A stretch of 64,000 nucleotides of DNA from Komagataeibacter medellinensis NBRC 3288 (GCF_000182745.2 NC_016027.1:437001-501000), one strand, 5' to 3'; positions 1 to 10,455 are shown, counted from the first letter of the stretch. The notes: generated by a model not told the origin, from the letters alone. Program-made: numbers and translations.

Positions 1-1
1 A

Positions 2-682
2 AAAGGGCTGCGCGACAGGGTGGATGCCTTCATCATGCGCCAGTCCCTCCTGCCCGACCAGGCGGTGTTTGACCCTTCCATCATGCCATGGGTCAGCATG
101 CTGGAGCGGAACTGGGAAAACATCCGTGATGAAGCCCTGCGGGTGGGCGTGGGCAACATTCCTTCACTGGGGGATATCTCACCCGATCACGGGCGTATTG
201 CGGCGGACAGGCGCTGGCATTCCTTCTTTCTGGAAGGATACGGCTACAAGCGGCAGGAAAACCGTGCCCGCGTGCCGCTTACGGCAACCCTGATCGATCA
301 TATCCCGGATCTGTGCACCGCCAGTTTCTCGGTGCTGGAAGCAGGCTGCCACATCCCGCGCCATCGCGGCATGACCAAGGGCATGCTGACCTATCATCTG
401 GCCCTGCGTGTTCCCGCGGACCGCGAAAACTGCTGGATCCAGATCGAGGAAGGGGAAAAGCTTCATGTCTGCCCATGGACCGATGGTCATTCCCTCCTGT
501 TTGATGACACCTATAATCACGAAGTCTGGAACAACACGGATCAGGACCGCTATGTCCTGCTCATACAGGTCAGGCGGCCCTGCCGGTGGCCGGCACGGCT
601 GCTTATGAGCCTGTTTTTCGTGGGCGTGCGCTATTCACGCTTTGTGCAGGATATCCGCAAAAACCTTGATCGGCGGGGGTAG
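2..682 (+). CDS. Aspartyl/asparaginyl beta-hydroxylase family protein (LpxO-like), 5' end cut by window
   Basis: The frame is open to the left edge, so the N-terminus lies outside the window; the first in-window start would be GTG at 20. The family uses Fe(II) and 2-oxoglutarate to hydroxylate protein side chains or, in LpxO, a lipid A acyl chain. Visible family features are the NWENIRDEAL helix, the HIPRHRGMTKG segment carrying the first iron/2-oxoglutarate side chains, and the FDDTYNHEVWNNTDQDRYVL segment with the second histidine, followed by a hydrophobic tail. The order and spacing match LpxO better than the animal-type hydroxylases. The substrate (lipid A or peptide) is inference. It stands alone on the plus strand. 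Confidence 0.8.
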   Translation, partial: KGLRDRVDAFIMRQSLLPDQAVFDPSIMPWVSMLERNWENIRDEALRVGVGNIPSLGDISPDHGRIAADRRWHSFFLEGYGYKRQENRARVPLTATLIDHIPDLCTASFSVLEAGCHIPRHRGMTKGMLTYHLALRVPADRENCWIQIEEGEKLHVCPWTDGHSLLFDDTYNHEVWNNTDQDRYVLLIQVRRPCRWPARLLMSLFFVGVRYSRFVQDIRKNLDRRG

Positions 683-705
683 GGATATGCCGCGCGCATG
701 CCTGC

Positions 706-867
706 CTAATCCTGGCAGGCCAGGCGCAGGATGGTCTTTATGTTGAAGTCAAGCCGTTCCCGCAATGCTTCGGGTGCCGCACCGGTATAACAGTTGGTAA
801 AACAGTAATAGCAGGCCGATGCAATGGTGATATTGACCTGAATCGCATTCAGCGCGGAGCAACAGTG
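706..867 (-). pseudogene. Orphan C-terminal fragment resembling a TetR-family regulator
   Basis: Read on the minus strand, an open stretch of about 53 codons lies between a TAA at 868-870 and a TAG at 706-708. It contains NAIQVNITIASACYYCFTN followed by an APEALRERLDFNIKTILRLA segment. This pattern resembles the last two helices of TetR/AcrR ligand domains. There is no start codon with a ribosome site and no helix-turn-helix upstream, so it looks like the remaining 3' end of a deleted gene. A short inverted repeat (GCCTGCC at 700-706, GGCAGGC at 714-720) lies across its stop and could be the old terminator. The family call is tentative. Confidence 0.35.
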
Positions 868-1134
868 TTAAAGACAGCGTTTTTTACAGGTGTCCAGAAA
901 ACCAACCTTGAATAAAAACAATCAATCCTATTTTCTGGCATCCATGCCGAGAAGATGCGGAAGGGTTGTACTTCATAAATCTGCCCATCAATGTCTTTCC
1001 CGTTCCGCGTGAGCCGCGTGTCTTCAGTTTTATTCATTAATATAGTGTGGCGGGAGATCAGGGCGTTTTCTCATAATATGGCAATCTGTCCATGCATGCG
1101 GTAGCGCACCCTTGTGGGGGCGAGTGGGCAAGGA

Positions 1135-1149
1135 TGACATAATATGTCA
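1135..1149. promoter_or_regulatory. Perfect 15-bp palindrome upstream of the DUF2252 gene
   Basis: TGACATAATATGTCA has 7-bp arms around one base. It ends 19 bp before the chosen ATG at 1169, and the minus strand reads TTGACA across it. Operator role is inference. Confidence 0.35.
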
Positions 1150-1168
1150 AAAACGATATCCTCCCCGT

Positions 1169-2578
1169 ATGAAACCAGCACGCTCCCCCCTGTCCCGCCC
1201 GCAGCCCGATGCCTGTGACCTGAGCCGCCGGGCGCGTTATGAATACGGCGCCGCTCTGCGCAAGGGCACGGCGCGTGCGCGCCATGGCCTGTGGCACGCG
1301 CCCCACGGGCGACCGGACCCGGTTGGGGTACTCATTGCCCAAGGTACTTCGCGCATACAGGACCTGCTGCCGGTCCGGTATGCGCGCATGCTGGTATCGC
1401 CCTTTGCCTTCCTGCGCGGGGCGGCGACAATCATGGCCGGCGACCTTGCCCATACACCTGCGGCCGGTCCGATGGTGCAGGGTTGCGGTGACTGCCATCT
1501 GGCCAATTTTGGAAGCTATGCCTCGGCCGAGGGAACGCCGGTCTTCGATATCAACGACTTTGACGAAACGCTGCCCGCCCCGTTTGAATGGGACATCAAG
1601 CGCCTTGGCACATCGCTGGTGCTGGCGGGGCGGCAGGGTGGCCTGTCCGATGGCGCAAGCCGCCGGCTTGCGGTCACCATGGCGCAGGCCTACGCTACGG
1701 AAATGAAACGGCTTTCGCTGTTTTCGCCGCTGGAAGTATGGGCCAATCCGATTAACCTGTCCGCCGCCATTGCAGGCTTTGCCAGCAAACAGGCCCGTAC
1801 ACAGGCACAGGCCCTGCTGGCGCAACGCATGGAAAGTGCGCGCGGTCATTACGGCCTTGTCGATACCCGCCAGCCCATGCCCGCCCTGCGTGAGCGCCGG
1901 CCACTGGTCATGCGCCTGCCCGCGCATGATGATGTGATCCGGAAAGCCTTTGCCCGCTACGTGGCAACACAGCCTGCGGAACTTGGGGTGCTGCTGGCAC
2001 GCTACAGGTTGCATGATGTCATCTTCAAGGTCGTGGGGATCGGGAGCGTGGGCATGTTCTGCGCCATCGGGTTGTTTGCCACGGTCGATGGCGACATGCT
2101 CCTGTTGCAGATCAAGGAGGCACAGCAATCCGTTCTGGCGCCATTTGCCGGCCTGTCGTCTTTTTCCAACCAGGGGCAACGTGTGGTCACGGGTCAGCGT
2201 ATCATGCAGGCGCAGAGTGACCTCTTTCTTGGCTGGACCCATAGCGCGGGGCAGGACAGGGGTGCGACGGATGAGGCGGGGTTTCTGGGGGCTGGCAGGC
2301 AGTTCTATGTCCGCCGCCTCAAAGATGCCCGCCTGGCCGCAGTCGGTTCCGATGTTACACCTGAAGGGCTGCCTGATTACGCGCACCTGTATGGCCGCAC
2401 CCTTGCCCGTGCGCATGCCCGTTCTGGCGATACCGCGGTCATCAGCGGCTATTTGGGCAGGGGGCGCAGTTTTTCCGACGCTGTGGGCAGTTTTTCCATT
2501 CTGTATGCCGACCAGACCAGAGCTGACTGGGACGTCTTTTGCAAGGCTGTCAGGACAGGACGGATCGTGGTGGCATAG
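1169..2578 (+). CDS. DUF2252 family protein
   Basis: The 469-residue product has the DUF2252 hallmarks: an ARYEYGAALRKG region, GDCHLANFG, the acidic VFDINDFDET motif about 20 residues later, and FEWDIKRLGTSLVLAG. The family has a protein-kinase-like or phosphotransferase-like fold with these motifs resembling the catalytic and metal-binding loops, but its biochemical role is not established. ATG at 1169 is preferred over an in-frame TTG at 1112, because homology begins shortly after it and the TTG lies before the palindrome at 1135-1149. There is no strong Shine-Dalgarno sequence. The gene is monocistronic as far as visible; the next plus-strand gene starts 140 bp later. Confidence 0.85.
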   Translation: MKPARSPLSRPQPDACDLSRRARYEYGAALRKGTARARHGLWHAPHGRPDPVGVLIAQGTSRIQDLLPVRYARMLVSPFAFLRGAATIMAGDLAHTPAAGPMVQGCGDCHLANFGSYASAEGTPVFDINDFDETLPAPFEWDIKRLGTSLVLAGRQGGLSDGASRRLAVTMAQAYATEMKRLSLFSPLEVWANPINLSAAIAGFASKQARTQAQALLAQRMESARGHYGLVDTRQPMPALRERRPLVMRLPAHDDVIRKAFARYVATQPAELGVLLARYRLHDVIFKVVGIGSVGMFCAIGLFATVDGDMLLLQIKEAQQSVLAPFAGLSSFSNQGQRVVTGQRIMQAQSDLFLGWTHSAGQDRGATDEAGFLGAGRQFYVRRLKDARLAAVGSDVTPEGLPDYAHLYGRTLARAHARSGDTAVISGYLGRGRSFSDAVGSFSILYADQTRADWDVFCKAVRTGRIVVA

Positions 2579-2718
2579 GTGGGCCGCACGGCGTGCGTGG
2601 CCGGGGCGGAAACAGCCTCGTATCCGCCTCGTTACATCCAATCCGGCTGCTGGAAACGGATGGGCCGGGCATGACCCTTTCGGGCAGATGACACAACACA
2701 GCATTATGGAGCAGGCAT

Positions 2719-3414
2719 ATGAAAATCGGTATTATCGGCGCGGGACAGATTGGTGGCACACTGGCGTGCAAGCTCGTGGCGCTGGGGCACAGCGTCTCGA
2801 TCGCCAATTCACGCGGGCCGCAGACTCTGGCTGCCCTTGCCGCACAGAGCGGTGCACACGCCGCCACGGTGGCGGATGCGGTGAAGGGGGCGGACTTGAT
2901 TGTCGTCACCATTCCTGAAAAGAACATACCGGCGCTGGGTCATGCCCCGTTTGCGCATGTGTCGCCCGAAGTGGTGGTTGTGGATACCTGCAATTATTAC
3001 CCGCGCCAGCGCGATGGCCGGATTGCCGCCATAGAGGATGGCACGCCCGAGAGTGTATGGATGGCGCAGCATATTGGTCGGCCCGTAATAAAGGCATTCA
3101 ACAATATCTACGCAAGGCACCTGCTGGAAAATGGTCGGCCGGCCGGCACGCCGGGACGGATCGCGCTGCCCGTGGCTGGGGATGACGCGCGGGCGAAGAA
3201 AGTGGTGATGGAGATGGTGGACGCGCTGGGCTTTGATCCGGTTGATGCCGGCCCACTGGCCGGGTCGTGGCGGCAGCAGCCGGGCACGCCGGTCTATTGC
3301 GCCGACCTTGATGCAGATGGCGTGCGCCATGCGCTGGCGCAGGCACGCCCTGAACGCCTGCCGCAATGGAGTGCCACCGACAAAAGCCCTGGCAGCTTTG
3401 AACAGCCTGCCTGA
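2719..3414 (+). CDS. NADPH-dependent F420-reductase-like oxidoreductase
   Basis: The product has 231 residues. It opens with a Rossmann dinucleotide motif (GIIGAGQIGGTLA, residues about 4-16) and the SIANSRGP segment typical of NADP-binding F420:NADP oxidoreductase relatives, followed by TIPEKNIPAL and a VKAFNNIYARHLLENG motif in the second half. The family includes true F420 reductases, but in bacteria without F420 these proteins are generic NADP-dependent reductases, so the substrate is unknown. The start is the ATG at 2719; the gene is solitary, preceded by 140 bp and followed at once by a convergent pseudogene. Confidence 0.8.
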   Translation: MKIGIIGAGQIGGTLACKLVALGHSVSIANSRGPQTLAALAAQSGAHAATVADAVKGADLIVVTIPEKNIPALGHAPFAHVSPEVVVVDTCNYYPRQRDGRIAAIEDGTPESVWMAQHIGRPVIKAFNNIYARHLLENGRPAGTPGRIALPVAGDDARAKKVVMEMVDALGFDPVDAGPLAGSWRQQPGTPVYCADLDADGVRHALAQARPERLPQWSATDKSPGSFEQPA

Positions 3415-3419
3415 GTCGC

Positions 3420-3856
3420 TTACGGCACGAGATGGGCACGGCGCAGGGTTGGCGTATCTTCCGCATCATTGAAAAAGCAGGCAAGGGCGGTGCAAAACGC
3501 TGCCTCCCGCAGGGCGGCGCGGTGGAACAGGGTCTTGGATGAATGGAATTTCCTGTCATCCGGCATGCCAAAAATGGCATGGGCGCTGCGCCCTGTCAGC
3601 GCATTGACCATTGCCATGCATGCCACCAATTGCGGTCCCGATAGCAAGTGAGCCATGAAGGCCCCGGCTTCCGCCATCAAGCGTATGGCATAACGCTGCG
3701 CCATGGAGCTGTGGCCCAGCTCGGCAAATTGCGCGAAGACAAACAAATCACATCCAGTAAGTGCGTTTATACTTCGCAGCCAGTTTCATGGCGTAAGGTT
3801 TCCAAGACCGGTTCCTATGTGTGCACGAAGCGTTGCAGGTCAAAGGGATCGGGCAT
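3420..3856 (-). pseudogene. DUF1810 family gene inactivated by a nonsense change and two frameshifts
   Basis: The minus strand can be assembled into a complete DUF1810 protein across three frames. It begins at ATG 3856 (MPDPFDLQRFVHT), meets an in-frame TAG at 3815-3817 where the family has glutamine before EPV, changes frame by one extra A near 3784-3786, then changes frame again at a 4-base ATTT insertion near 3744-3750 inside the conserved YWMWFVF motif. The remaining 108 codons (3420-3746) read normally through the AQRYAI, GRSAHAIFG and KFHSSKTLF motifs. Removing the two insertions and restoring CAG gives one continuous family member. DUF1810 function is unknown. Confidence 0.8.
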
Positions 3857-4112
3857 GCGGGTCTACGCACAGGCTGAAAAGCGGGCCTCCATTTTCCTCA
3901 TCGCGTGCGGGTGGCTCGTCGCGCCCGTCATCATGATCACCATCCTCATCGTCGTCGGGAACGGGCCAGTCGGGCGGATCCAGCGGTTTCTCATCGTCGG
4001 GATCATGTCTATCAGGGTCATAAGGCGGGGGTAGCTGTACCGGTGTGCCAGATGCAGGCGGGTCGAAAGGCACGGAAATATCTGGCGTCTCTTTTACTTG
4101 CATCCTGAACAT
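3840..4112 (-). CDS. Small acidic proline/aspartate-rich hypothetical protein
   Basis: The 90-residue reading frame starts at ATG 4112, preceded by a GGGGAA ribosome-site-like run. The middle is extremely rich in Asp, Glu and Pro (DPDRHDPDDEKPLDPPDWP, then a DDDEDGDHDD run), which predicts a disordered polyanion. Its last 17 bases overlap the start of the decayed DUF1810 gene. I do not recognise a family. It could be a fortuitous open frame: the strongly biased composition is the main argument for it, and the lack of any known motif the main argument against. Confidence 0.4.
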   Translation of the reverse strand: MFRMQVKETPDISVPFDPPASGTPVQLPPPYDPDRHDPDDEKPLDPPDWPVPDDDEDGDHDDGRDEPPARDEENGGPLFSLCVDPHARSL

Positions 4113-4254
4113 GGTTTTTCCCCAATACTGGACAGCCATGCAACGGATGGCATGACCGGAGGTTGCACGCATACCGCACGCCATGACAGACCAAACCAGT
4201 GCCGTCCGGTGGCGTTGATCCAGCACAGACCCCTGCAAAAAGGAAGATGATGCC

Positions 4255-6396
4255 TTGGCCCGGATGCTCAAAGACCGCCTGCGTGAAGGACATCCCTACC
4301 CGCGCGGGGCAACATGGGATGGGGAAGGGGTCAATTTTGCCCTTTTTTCAGCCCATGCGCATAAGGTGGAAGTCTGCCTGTTCGACCATGATGGCATGAC
4401 CGAAATCGAACGTATCACCCTGCCCGAATATACCGACCAGATCTTTCATGGCTGGTTGCCCGATATAGGCCCCGGACAGTTCTATGGTTACCGGGTGCAC
4501 GGACCGTATGAGCCCGATGTCGGCCATCGTTTCAACCCTAACAAGCTACTGCTCGACCCCTATGCCCGCGCCCATATGGGGGACCTGAAGTGGGATCCCG
4601 CCCTGTTTGGCTACACGCTTGGCCACAAGGATGCGGATCTGAGCTTTGACACCCGCGACAGCGCGCGCTTCATGCCAAAATGCGTGGTGATCAACCCCGG
4701 TTTTGACTGGCATGGCCAGTCGGGCCGCAATCCGCTGCCATGGGACCAGACGGTGCTGTATGAAGCCCATGTCAAAGGCCTGACCCGCTTGCACCCCCGC
4801 GTGCCCGAAGGGCTGCGCGGCACCTATGCAGGGCTGGCCACGCGCGATGTGCTGGACTACATCCGCGCCCTGGGTGTTACCTCGCTCGAACTCCTGCCCG
4901 TACACAGCTTTGTCAATGACCAGCACCTGCTGGAAAAGGGGCTGAGCAATTACTGGGGCTACAACACGATCGGCTTCTTTGCGCCCGATCCGCACTATGC
5001 TGCCGACCGCGCGGAATCCCTGCGTGAGTTCAAGGAGATGGTCTCCGCCATACACGCAGCCGGGCTGGAGGTCATTCTGGATGTTGTCTACAACCACACG
5101 GCGGAAGGCAACGAGTGCGGGCCGACGCTTTCGTTCCGGGGCATCGATAACGTCTCCTACTACCGCCTGGTCAAGGACCAGCCGCGCTATTATGTGAATG
5201 ATACGGGCACGGGCAACACGGTCAACCTGTCGCACCGGCGCGTGATCCAGATGGTGACCGACAGCCTGCGCTACTGGGCGGACGAGATGCATGTGGATGG
5301 CTTCCGCTTCGACCTTGGCACCATCCTTGCGCGTGAGCCCAACGGGTTCGATAACCAGTCCGGTTTCCTCATGGCCTGTTCACAGGACCCCACGCTGGAA
5401 ACCGTGAAGCTGATTGCCGAACCATGGGACTGTGGCCCCGGCGGCTACCAGGTGGGCGGTTTCCCGCCCGGTTGGGCGGAGTGGAATGACCGTTTCCGTG
5501 ATGTGGTGCGCAATTTCTGGCGTGGGGGCGAAGGGGCGGGTGCCCTGGCCCCGCGCCTGCTGGCCAGCCCTGAGCAGTTCGACCACCAGGGGCGCAAACC
5601 GTGGGCATGCGTGAACTTCCTGACCGCGCATGACGGCTTTACCCTTAATGACTGCGTGACCTACGACACCAAGCACAACGAAGCCAATGGCGAGGACGGT
5701 CATGATGGCGCGGACCAGAACAACAGCAGCAATTACGGCGTGGAGGGGCCGAGCGATGATCCCGCCATACAGGAACTGCGCGGTCGACAGATCCGCAATA
5801 TGCTTGCCACCCTGCTTGTGGCGCAGGGTACGCCCATGCTGCTGGCGGGAGACGAGTTTGGCCGTACGCAGGGGGGGAACAACAACGCTTATTGCCAGGA
5901 CAACCCGATATCATGGATCAACTGGGATTTTGGCACACGCGGCAAGACGCTCATCCGCTTTGTCACATGGCTGACCGACCTGCGCAGGCGCTTGCCCATA
6001 TTACGGCGCGGGCGCTTCCTGACCGAGGCGTATAATGCGGAACTGGACATAAAGGAACTGACCTGGCTGCGCCCCGACGGGGTAGAAATGACCCCGCAGG
6101 ATTGGGACGGCGCACATTGCGTGGGGCTTATGCTTGATGGCCGCGCCCAGCCCACCGGTATCCGCCGCCGTGGCGCGGATGCGACCCTGCTCATGGTATT
6201 CAATGCCCGGAGCGAACCGGTTGAACTGACCCTGCCATCCGTATCCGACCAGCACTGGCGGCTTCTGGTCGATACCCGTATCGACGATGGGGGCGCCGGG
6301 CAGACGGACCGGCATTTCAGTCCCGGTAACCTCTATCCCATAGCGGACCGCGCCTTCGCGCTCTTTGAACTGCTACCCGATGCGGCACCTGCCTGA
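4255..6396 (+). CDS. glgX: Glycogen debranching enzyme GlgX (GH13 isoamylase type)
   Basis: This 713-residue enzyme hydrolyses alpha-1,6 branches of limit dextrins during glycogen breakdown in the cytoplasm. The N-terminal CBM48-like domain (PRGATWDGEGVNFALFSAHA) is followed by the GH13 barrel with the four expected regions: DVVYNHTAEGNE, VDGFRFDLGT (nucleophile Asp), IAEPWDCGPGGYQVGGFP (acid/base Glu) and NFLTAHDGF (third acid). Length is typical of GlgX. The chosen start is TTG at 4255, which has AGGAAG eight bases upstream; two nearer ATGs are out of frame. The neighbouring minus-strand gene at 6603-7220 is a ruined GH13 enzyme, so this was probably a larger alpha-glucan/trehalose locus. 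Confidence 0.95.
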   Translation: MARMLKDRLREGHPYPRGATWDGEGVNFALFSAHAHKVEVCLFDHDGMTEIERITLPEYTDQIFHGWLPDIGPGQFYGYRVHGPYEPDVGHRFNPNKLLLDPYARAHMGDLKWDPALFGYTLGHKDADLSFDTRDSARFMPKCVVINPGFDWHGQSGRNPLPWDQTVLYEAHVKGLTRLHPRVPEGLRGTYAGLATRDVLDYIRALGVTSLELLPVHSFVNDQHLLEKGLSNYWGYNTIGFFAPDPHYAADRAESLREFKEMVSAIHAAGLEVILDVVYNHTAEGNECGPTLSFRGIDNVSYYRLVKDQPRYYVNDTGTGNTVNLSHRRVIQMVTDSLRYWADEMHVDGFRFDLGTILAREPNGFDNQSGFLMACSQDPTLETVKLIAEPWDCGPGGYQVGGFPPGWAEWNDRFRDVVRNFWRGGEGAGALAPRLLASPEQFDHQGRKPWACVNFLTAHDGFTLNDCVTYDTKHNEANGEDGHDGADQNNSSNYGVEGPSDDPAIQELRGRQIRNMLATLLVAQGTPMLLAGDEFGRTQGGNNNAYCQDNPISWINWDFGTRGKTLIRFVTWLTDLRRRLPILRRGRFLTEAYNAELDIKELTWLRPDGVEMTPQDWDGAHCVGLMLDGRAQPTGIRRRGADATLLMVFNARSEPVELTLPSVSDQHWRLLVDTRIDDGGAGQTDRHFSPGNLYPIADRAFALFELLPDAAPA

Positions 6397-6602
6397 GCGG
6401 AGAGGAACCGCCTTTTACAGACTGATAATGAATGAACATTTGTGGGTGCCGCCCTTTTTTTTCAAGAGCAGCACCCAATGTCGCGTTCCAGCAGAATCCT
6501 GACCATGATCCGCATGGCCGCCGGGAGGATGCAGGCGACTATGGCTGGCCTTTCGTCCTGGCGGGCGTGATGGGTGGGCAGGTTCCATCCCGGCCAGCGC
6601 GG

Positions 6603-7220
6603 TCAGAAGGGCAAGCCATGTAGGGCGCGGTTGGCGGCATCATACCGGATTTCGTAAGCTGCCTTTTCCATCAGGAACACCTTGAGCAGGTTGGTCTACG
6701 TCTCCGCATTCCCTTTAACATCGGCAGCGTGGCCCACAAGCAGGGTAAACGATGCATCCGTATCGGAAAAATCCAGCGCGACCACGGCTGCTTTCCTGCC
6801 TGCGCGGCGGGTATAGGCATAAACCTGCGTGTCGGGGGGAGATATCCTCACACCACCCATCCGAGAGGCAGCGCCATCGCCAGCACAGGCGAATCATGGC
6901 GCGATAGAAGGACAGGACGGATGTGGGGTCGACACTTTCCGACCGCACATTGATCTGCCTGTAGTTCGGGTTAACCGCAAACCACGACCTGGCTGCGGTG
7001 GTAAAGCCCACATGCGCCGTGTCATCCCACTGCATGGGCGTACGCGCGTTATCACGGCTGACCTGTATCAGGTTGCGCAGGGAGTCCGCAGCCTTGACGC
7101 GGACCTTGAGGTTCTCTCAGTTCTTCAGGTCGGGTTGCTTGCTGACAAAGGTGTGCAGGCTTTCCTGCTGCCACGGACCTGTGCCGCAGTGGCCGGGACG
7201 AGGAAAAACGTGGTTCCGAG
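6603..7220 (-). pseudogene. Decayed GH13 alpha-glucosidase / trehalose-synthase-type gene
   Basis: Several frames on the minus strand still spell GH13 sequence in order: LHTFVSKQPDLKN with a TGA where the family has Trp (N-W-E-N), then SRDNARTPMQWDD, GFTTAARSWFAVNPNYRQIN, DPTSVLSFYRAMIRL, then after a frameshift QVYAYTRRAGRKAAVVALDF. The last part, LLKVFLMEKAAYEIRYDAAN, resembles the end of the maltokinase domain found fused to trehalose synthase, and is preceded by another stop (TAG). The QPDL motif joins the SRDNART motif after only about 20 codons, so roughly 200 codons of barrel are missing. No function is expected. Confidence 0.75.
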
Positions 7221-7281
7221 AAGGCGGGTCATATCCCGCGGGTAAGGTCCATGTCTGTCCGTTCCTTGTGCGGTCCGTGTA

Positions 7282-7890
7282 TCAGCCCAGCAGACGCTGG
7301 CGCAGATTGTCGATTGCCATGCCAAAGGCGGTCAGCAGGTCCGTATCCACACAGACTTCCCCGCCCGACAGGCGGATGAAGCCCTCGGTCATGGCGTTCT
7401 GGACCATGCCTTCAGAATGGACGATCAGGCCATCGGCATCTTCCGTCGTGCCACTGCCGCCATTGCCCGTCCTCTCCCGCAGAGAATCCCCCCATGCCTG
7501 TTTGCGGTATTGAGCCACCTTTTGCGGGTACGCGCGACCATCGACCGTATAACCAGCCAGTTTCTTGCCCTGGGCTGCCATGTAGCCGATCTCGACGGCG
7601 GTACCGGGGTCCATGTCGGCCGCGCGGCGGAAGGGGTCGAGACAGAACACGCCCGCGTCGCACCCGTCCATCAGGTCACGGTCCAGGCGGGCGATCAGCA
7701 GGCTGGTCTGCGCACCGGGTGCAAGGTCATCCACCTCGGCCTGCCCGTCAAAGGGGCAGACACCTTCCAGCCCGGCCTTGGTGCAGATGTCCTTCATAGC
7801 GCGGAACAGGTCTGCCGCGCCGGGCCGGAAGACCGTGTCGCCCGCAAGGTAGATGCGCGGTGCGCGGGGGGAGGGGCTTTGGGTGTTCAT
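7282..7890 (-). CDS. Nucleoside 2-deoxyribosyltransferase family protein
   Basis: The 202-residue protein matches nucleoside 2-deoxyribosyltransferases, which move 2-deoxyribose between bases or act as deoxynucleoside hydrolases. Visible motifs are IYLAGDTVFRPGA near the N-terminus, the LDPFRRAADMDPGTAVEIGYMAAQ region with the catalytic-type Asp/Glu (DPGTAVEIG), and a C-terminal MVQNAMTEGF segment resembling the subunit-swapping NxMxE tail. Start ATG 7890 is chosen over 7917 because homology begins at the IYLAGD strand and an AGGA sits upstream. It is divergent from the nucleoside hydrolase at 8041, and belongs by position to the nucleoside-catabolic island. Confidence 0.85.
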   Translation of the reverse strand: MNTQSPSPRAPRIYLAGDTVFRPGAADLFRAMKDICTKAGLEGVCPFDGQAEVDDLAPGAQTSLLIARLDRDLMDGCDAGVFCLDPFRRAADMDPGTAVEIGYMAAQGKKLAGYTVDGRAYPQKVAQYRKQAWGDSLRERTGNGGSGTTEDADGLIVHSEGMVQNAMTEGFIRLSGGEVCVDTDLLTAFGMAIDNLRQRLLG

Positions 7891-8040
7891 GATTGGGTTG
7901 TTCCTGTTATTTCTCATATCGAAACAATACTGGTCAATTCCGCCCGCACTGTATCGCTTTTTTGGCGTACGGATGGTCTAATCGGGTGCGACGCCAGTCG
8001 GCCGCAAGCGTGCGGGCGACTTTTCTCCAGTGGAGTATGC

Positions 8041-8970
8041 ATGAAGATCATTATCGATACCGATCCCGGGCAGGACGATGCCCTGACCATACTGCTGGCG
8101 CTGGCAAGCCCCGAGATCGAACTGCTGGGTGTGACCACGGTCGCGGGCAACGTATCGGTGGAACAGACCACCGAAAATGCACTCAAGACCCTTGACCTGG
8201 CGGGCCGGACAGACATACCCGTCCATGCTGGCGCCGACCGCCCGCTGCTGCGCCCTGCGGTCAATGCTACCCATGTGCATGGCCGCACGGGGTTTGAAGG
8301 GGTGGACCTGCCGCCCCCAAGCCGTGCCGCGAACCCGGGCCATGCGGTTGATTTCATCATTCGCACGGTCATGGAAAACCCACCCGGTTCGATCACGCTG
8401 TGTACCATCGGGCCGCTGACCAACATTGCGCTGGCACTTGCGCGCGAACCCGCGCTGCGTGAGCGTATTGGCCAGATCGTAATGATGGGCTGCGCGTTTT
8501 CCGAAGTAGGCAACATAACCCCCACGGGTGAGTTCAATGTTTATGTTGACCCCCATGCGGCCGAGATGGTGTTCGCATCCGGCATAAGGCTGGTTGTGTT
8601 CCCGCTTGATGTGACCCACCAGTTGCATACAAGTGCTGCCCGCCTTGCACGGATCGAGCAGATCCCCAACCGTATCGGCCCGGTGGTTGCGGCCTGGCTG
8701 CGCTTTGAAAAGCGCTTCGAGGCCACGAAATACGGCACCGATGGTGGTCCGCTGCATGACCCCAATACCGTGATCTGGCTGCTCAGGCCCGACCTGTATC
8801 ATGGCCGCGAGGTCAATGTGGAAATCGAGACCGGTAGCCCGCTGACCATGGGCATGAGCGTGGTTGACTGGTGGGGAATTAGCAGGAAGCCCAAGAACGC
8901 GCTCTTCATGCGCGATGTGGATGTAGAGGGTGTGTACGACCTGATTGTCGATCGCCTGTCCCGCCTGTAA
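8041..8970 (+). CDS. Ribonucleoside hydrolase (IunH/Rih family), copy 1
   Basis: The 309-residue enzyme begins with the diagnostic calcium- and ribose-binding motif IIIDTDPGQDDA at residues 3-14, followed by TVAGNVSVEQTTENA, a TIGPLTNIALAL segment, GEFNVYVDPHAA, and the C-terminal LHDPNTVIWLL motif. Family members split inosine, uridine or cytidine into base and ribose in the cytoplasm. ATG 8041 is correct: it has GGAG eight bases upstream and homology begins immediately; an open frame extends further upstream but carries no homology. The 150-bp divergent region shared with the deoxyribosyltransferase contains a TGGTCAA half site. Substrate preference cannot be read from sequence, but the context favours pyrimidine nucleosides. 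Confidence 0.92.
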   Translation: MKIIIDTDPGQDDALTILLALASPEIELLGVTTVAGNVSVEQTTENALKTLDLAGRTDIPVHAGADRPLLRPAVNATHVHGRTGFEGVDLPPPSRAANPGHAVDFIIRTVMENPPGSITLCTIGPLTNIALALAREPALRERIGQIVMMGCAFSEVGNITPTGEFNVYVDPHAAEMVFASGIRLVVFPLDVTHQLHTSAARLARIEQIPNRIGPVVAAWLRFEKRFEATKYGTDGGPLHDPNTVIWLLRPDLYHGREVNVEIETGSPLTMGMSVVDWWGISRKPKNALFMRDVDVEGVYDLIVDRLSRL

Positions 8971-9009
8971 TGCATGGGCCAGGGGCATGCGTGCCCCCGG
9001 CCTGCCACC

Positions 9010-10455
<1,446 letters not shown>

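Noticed and set aside
1058-2704. Long open frame of 548 codons on the minus strand across the DUF2252 gene
   Set aside because: Antisense shadow of a high-GC gene; the plus-strand frame has clear family motifs and this one none.
6442-6478. GGGTGC/GCACCC inverted repeat after glgX considered as terminator
   Set aside because: The T run lies in the loop and not after the stem.
7417-8040. Upstream in-frame extension of the first nucleoside hydrolase
   Set aside because: Overlaps the deoxyribosyltransferase antisense, no homology, and a good ribosome site lies before ATG 8041.
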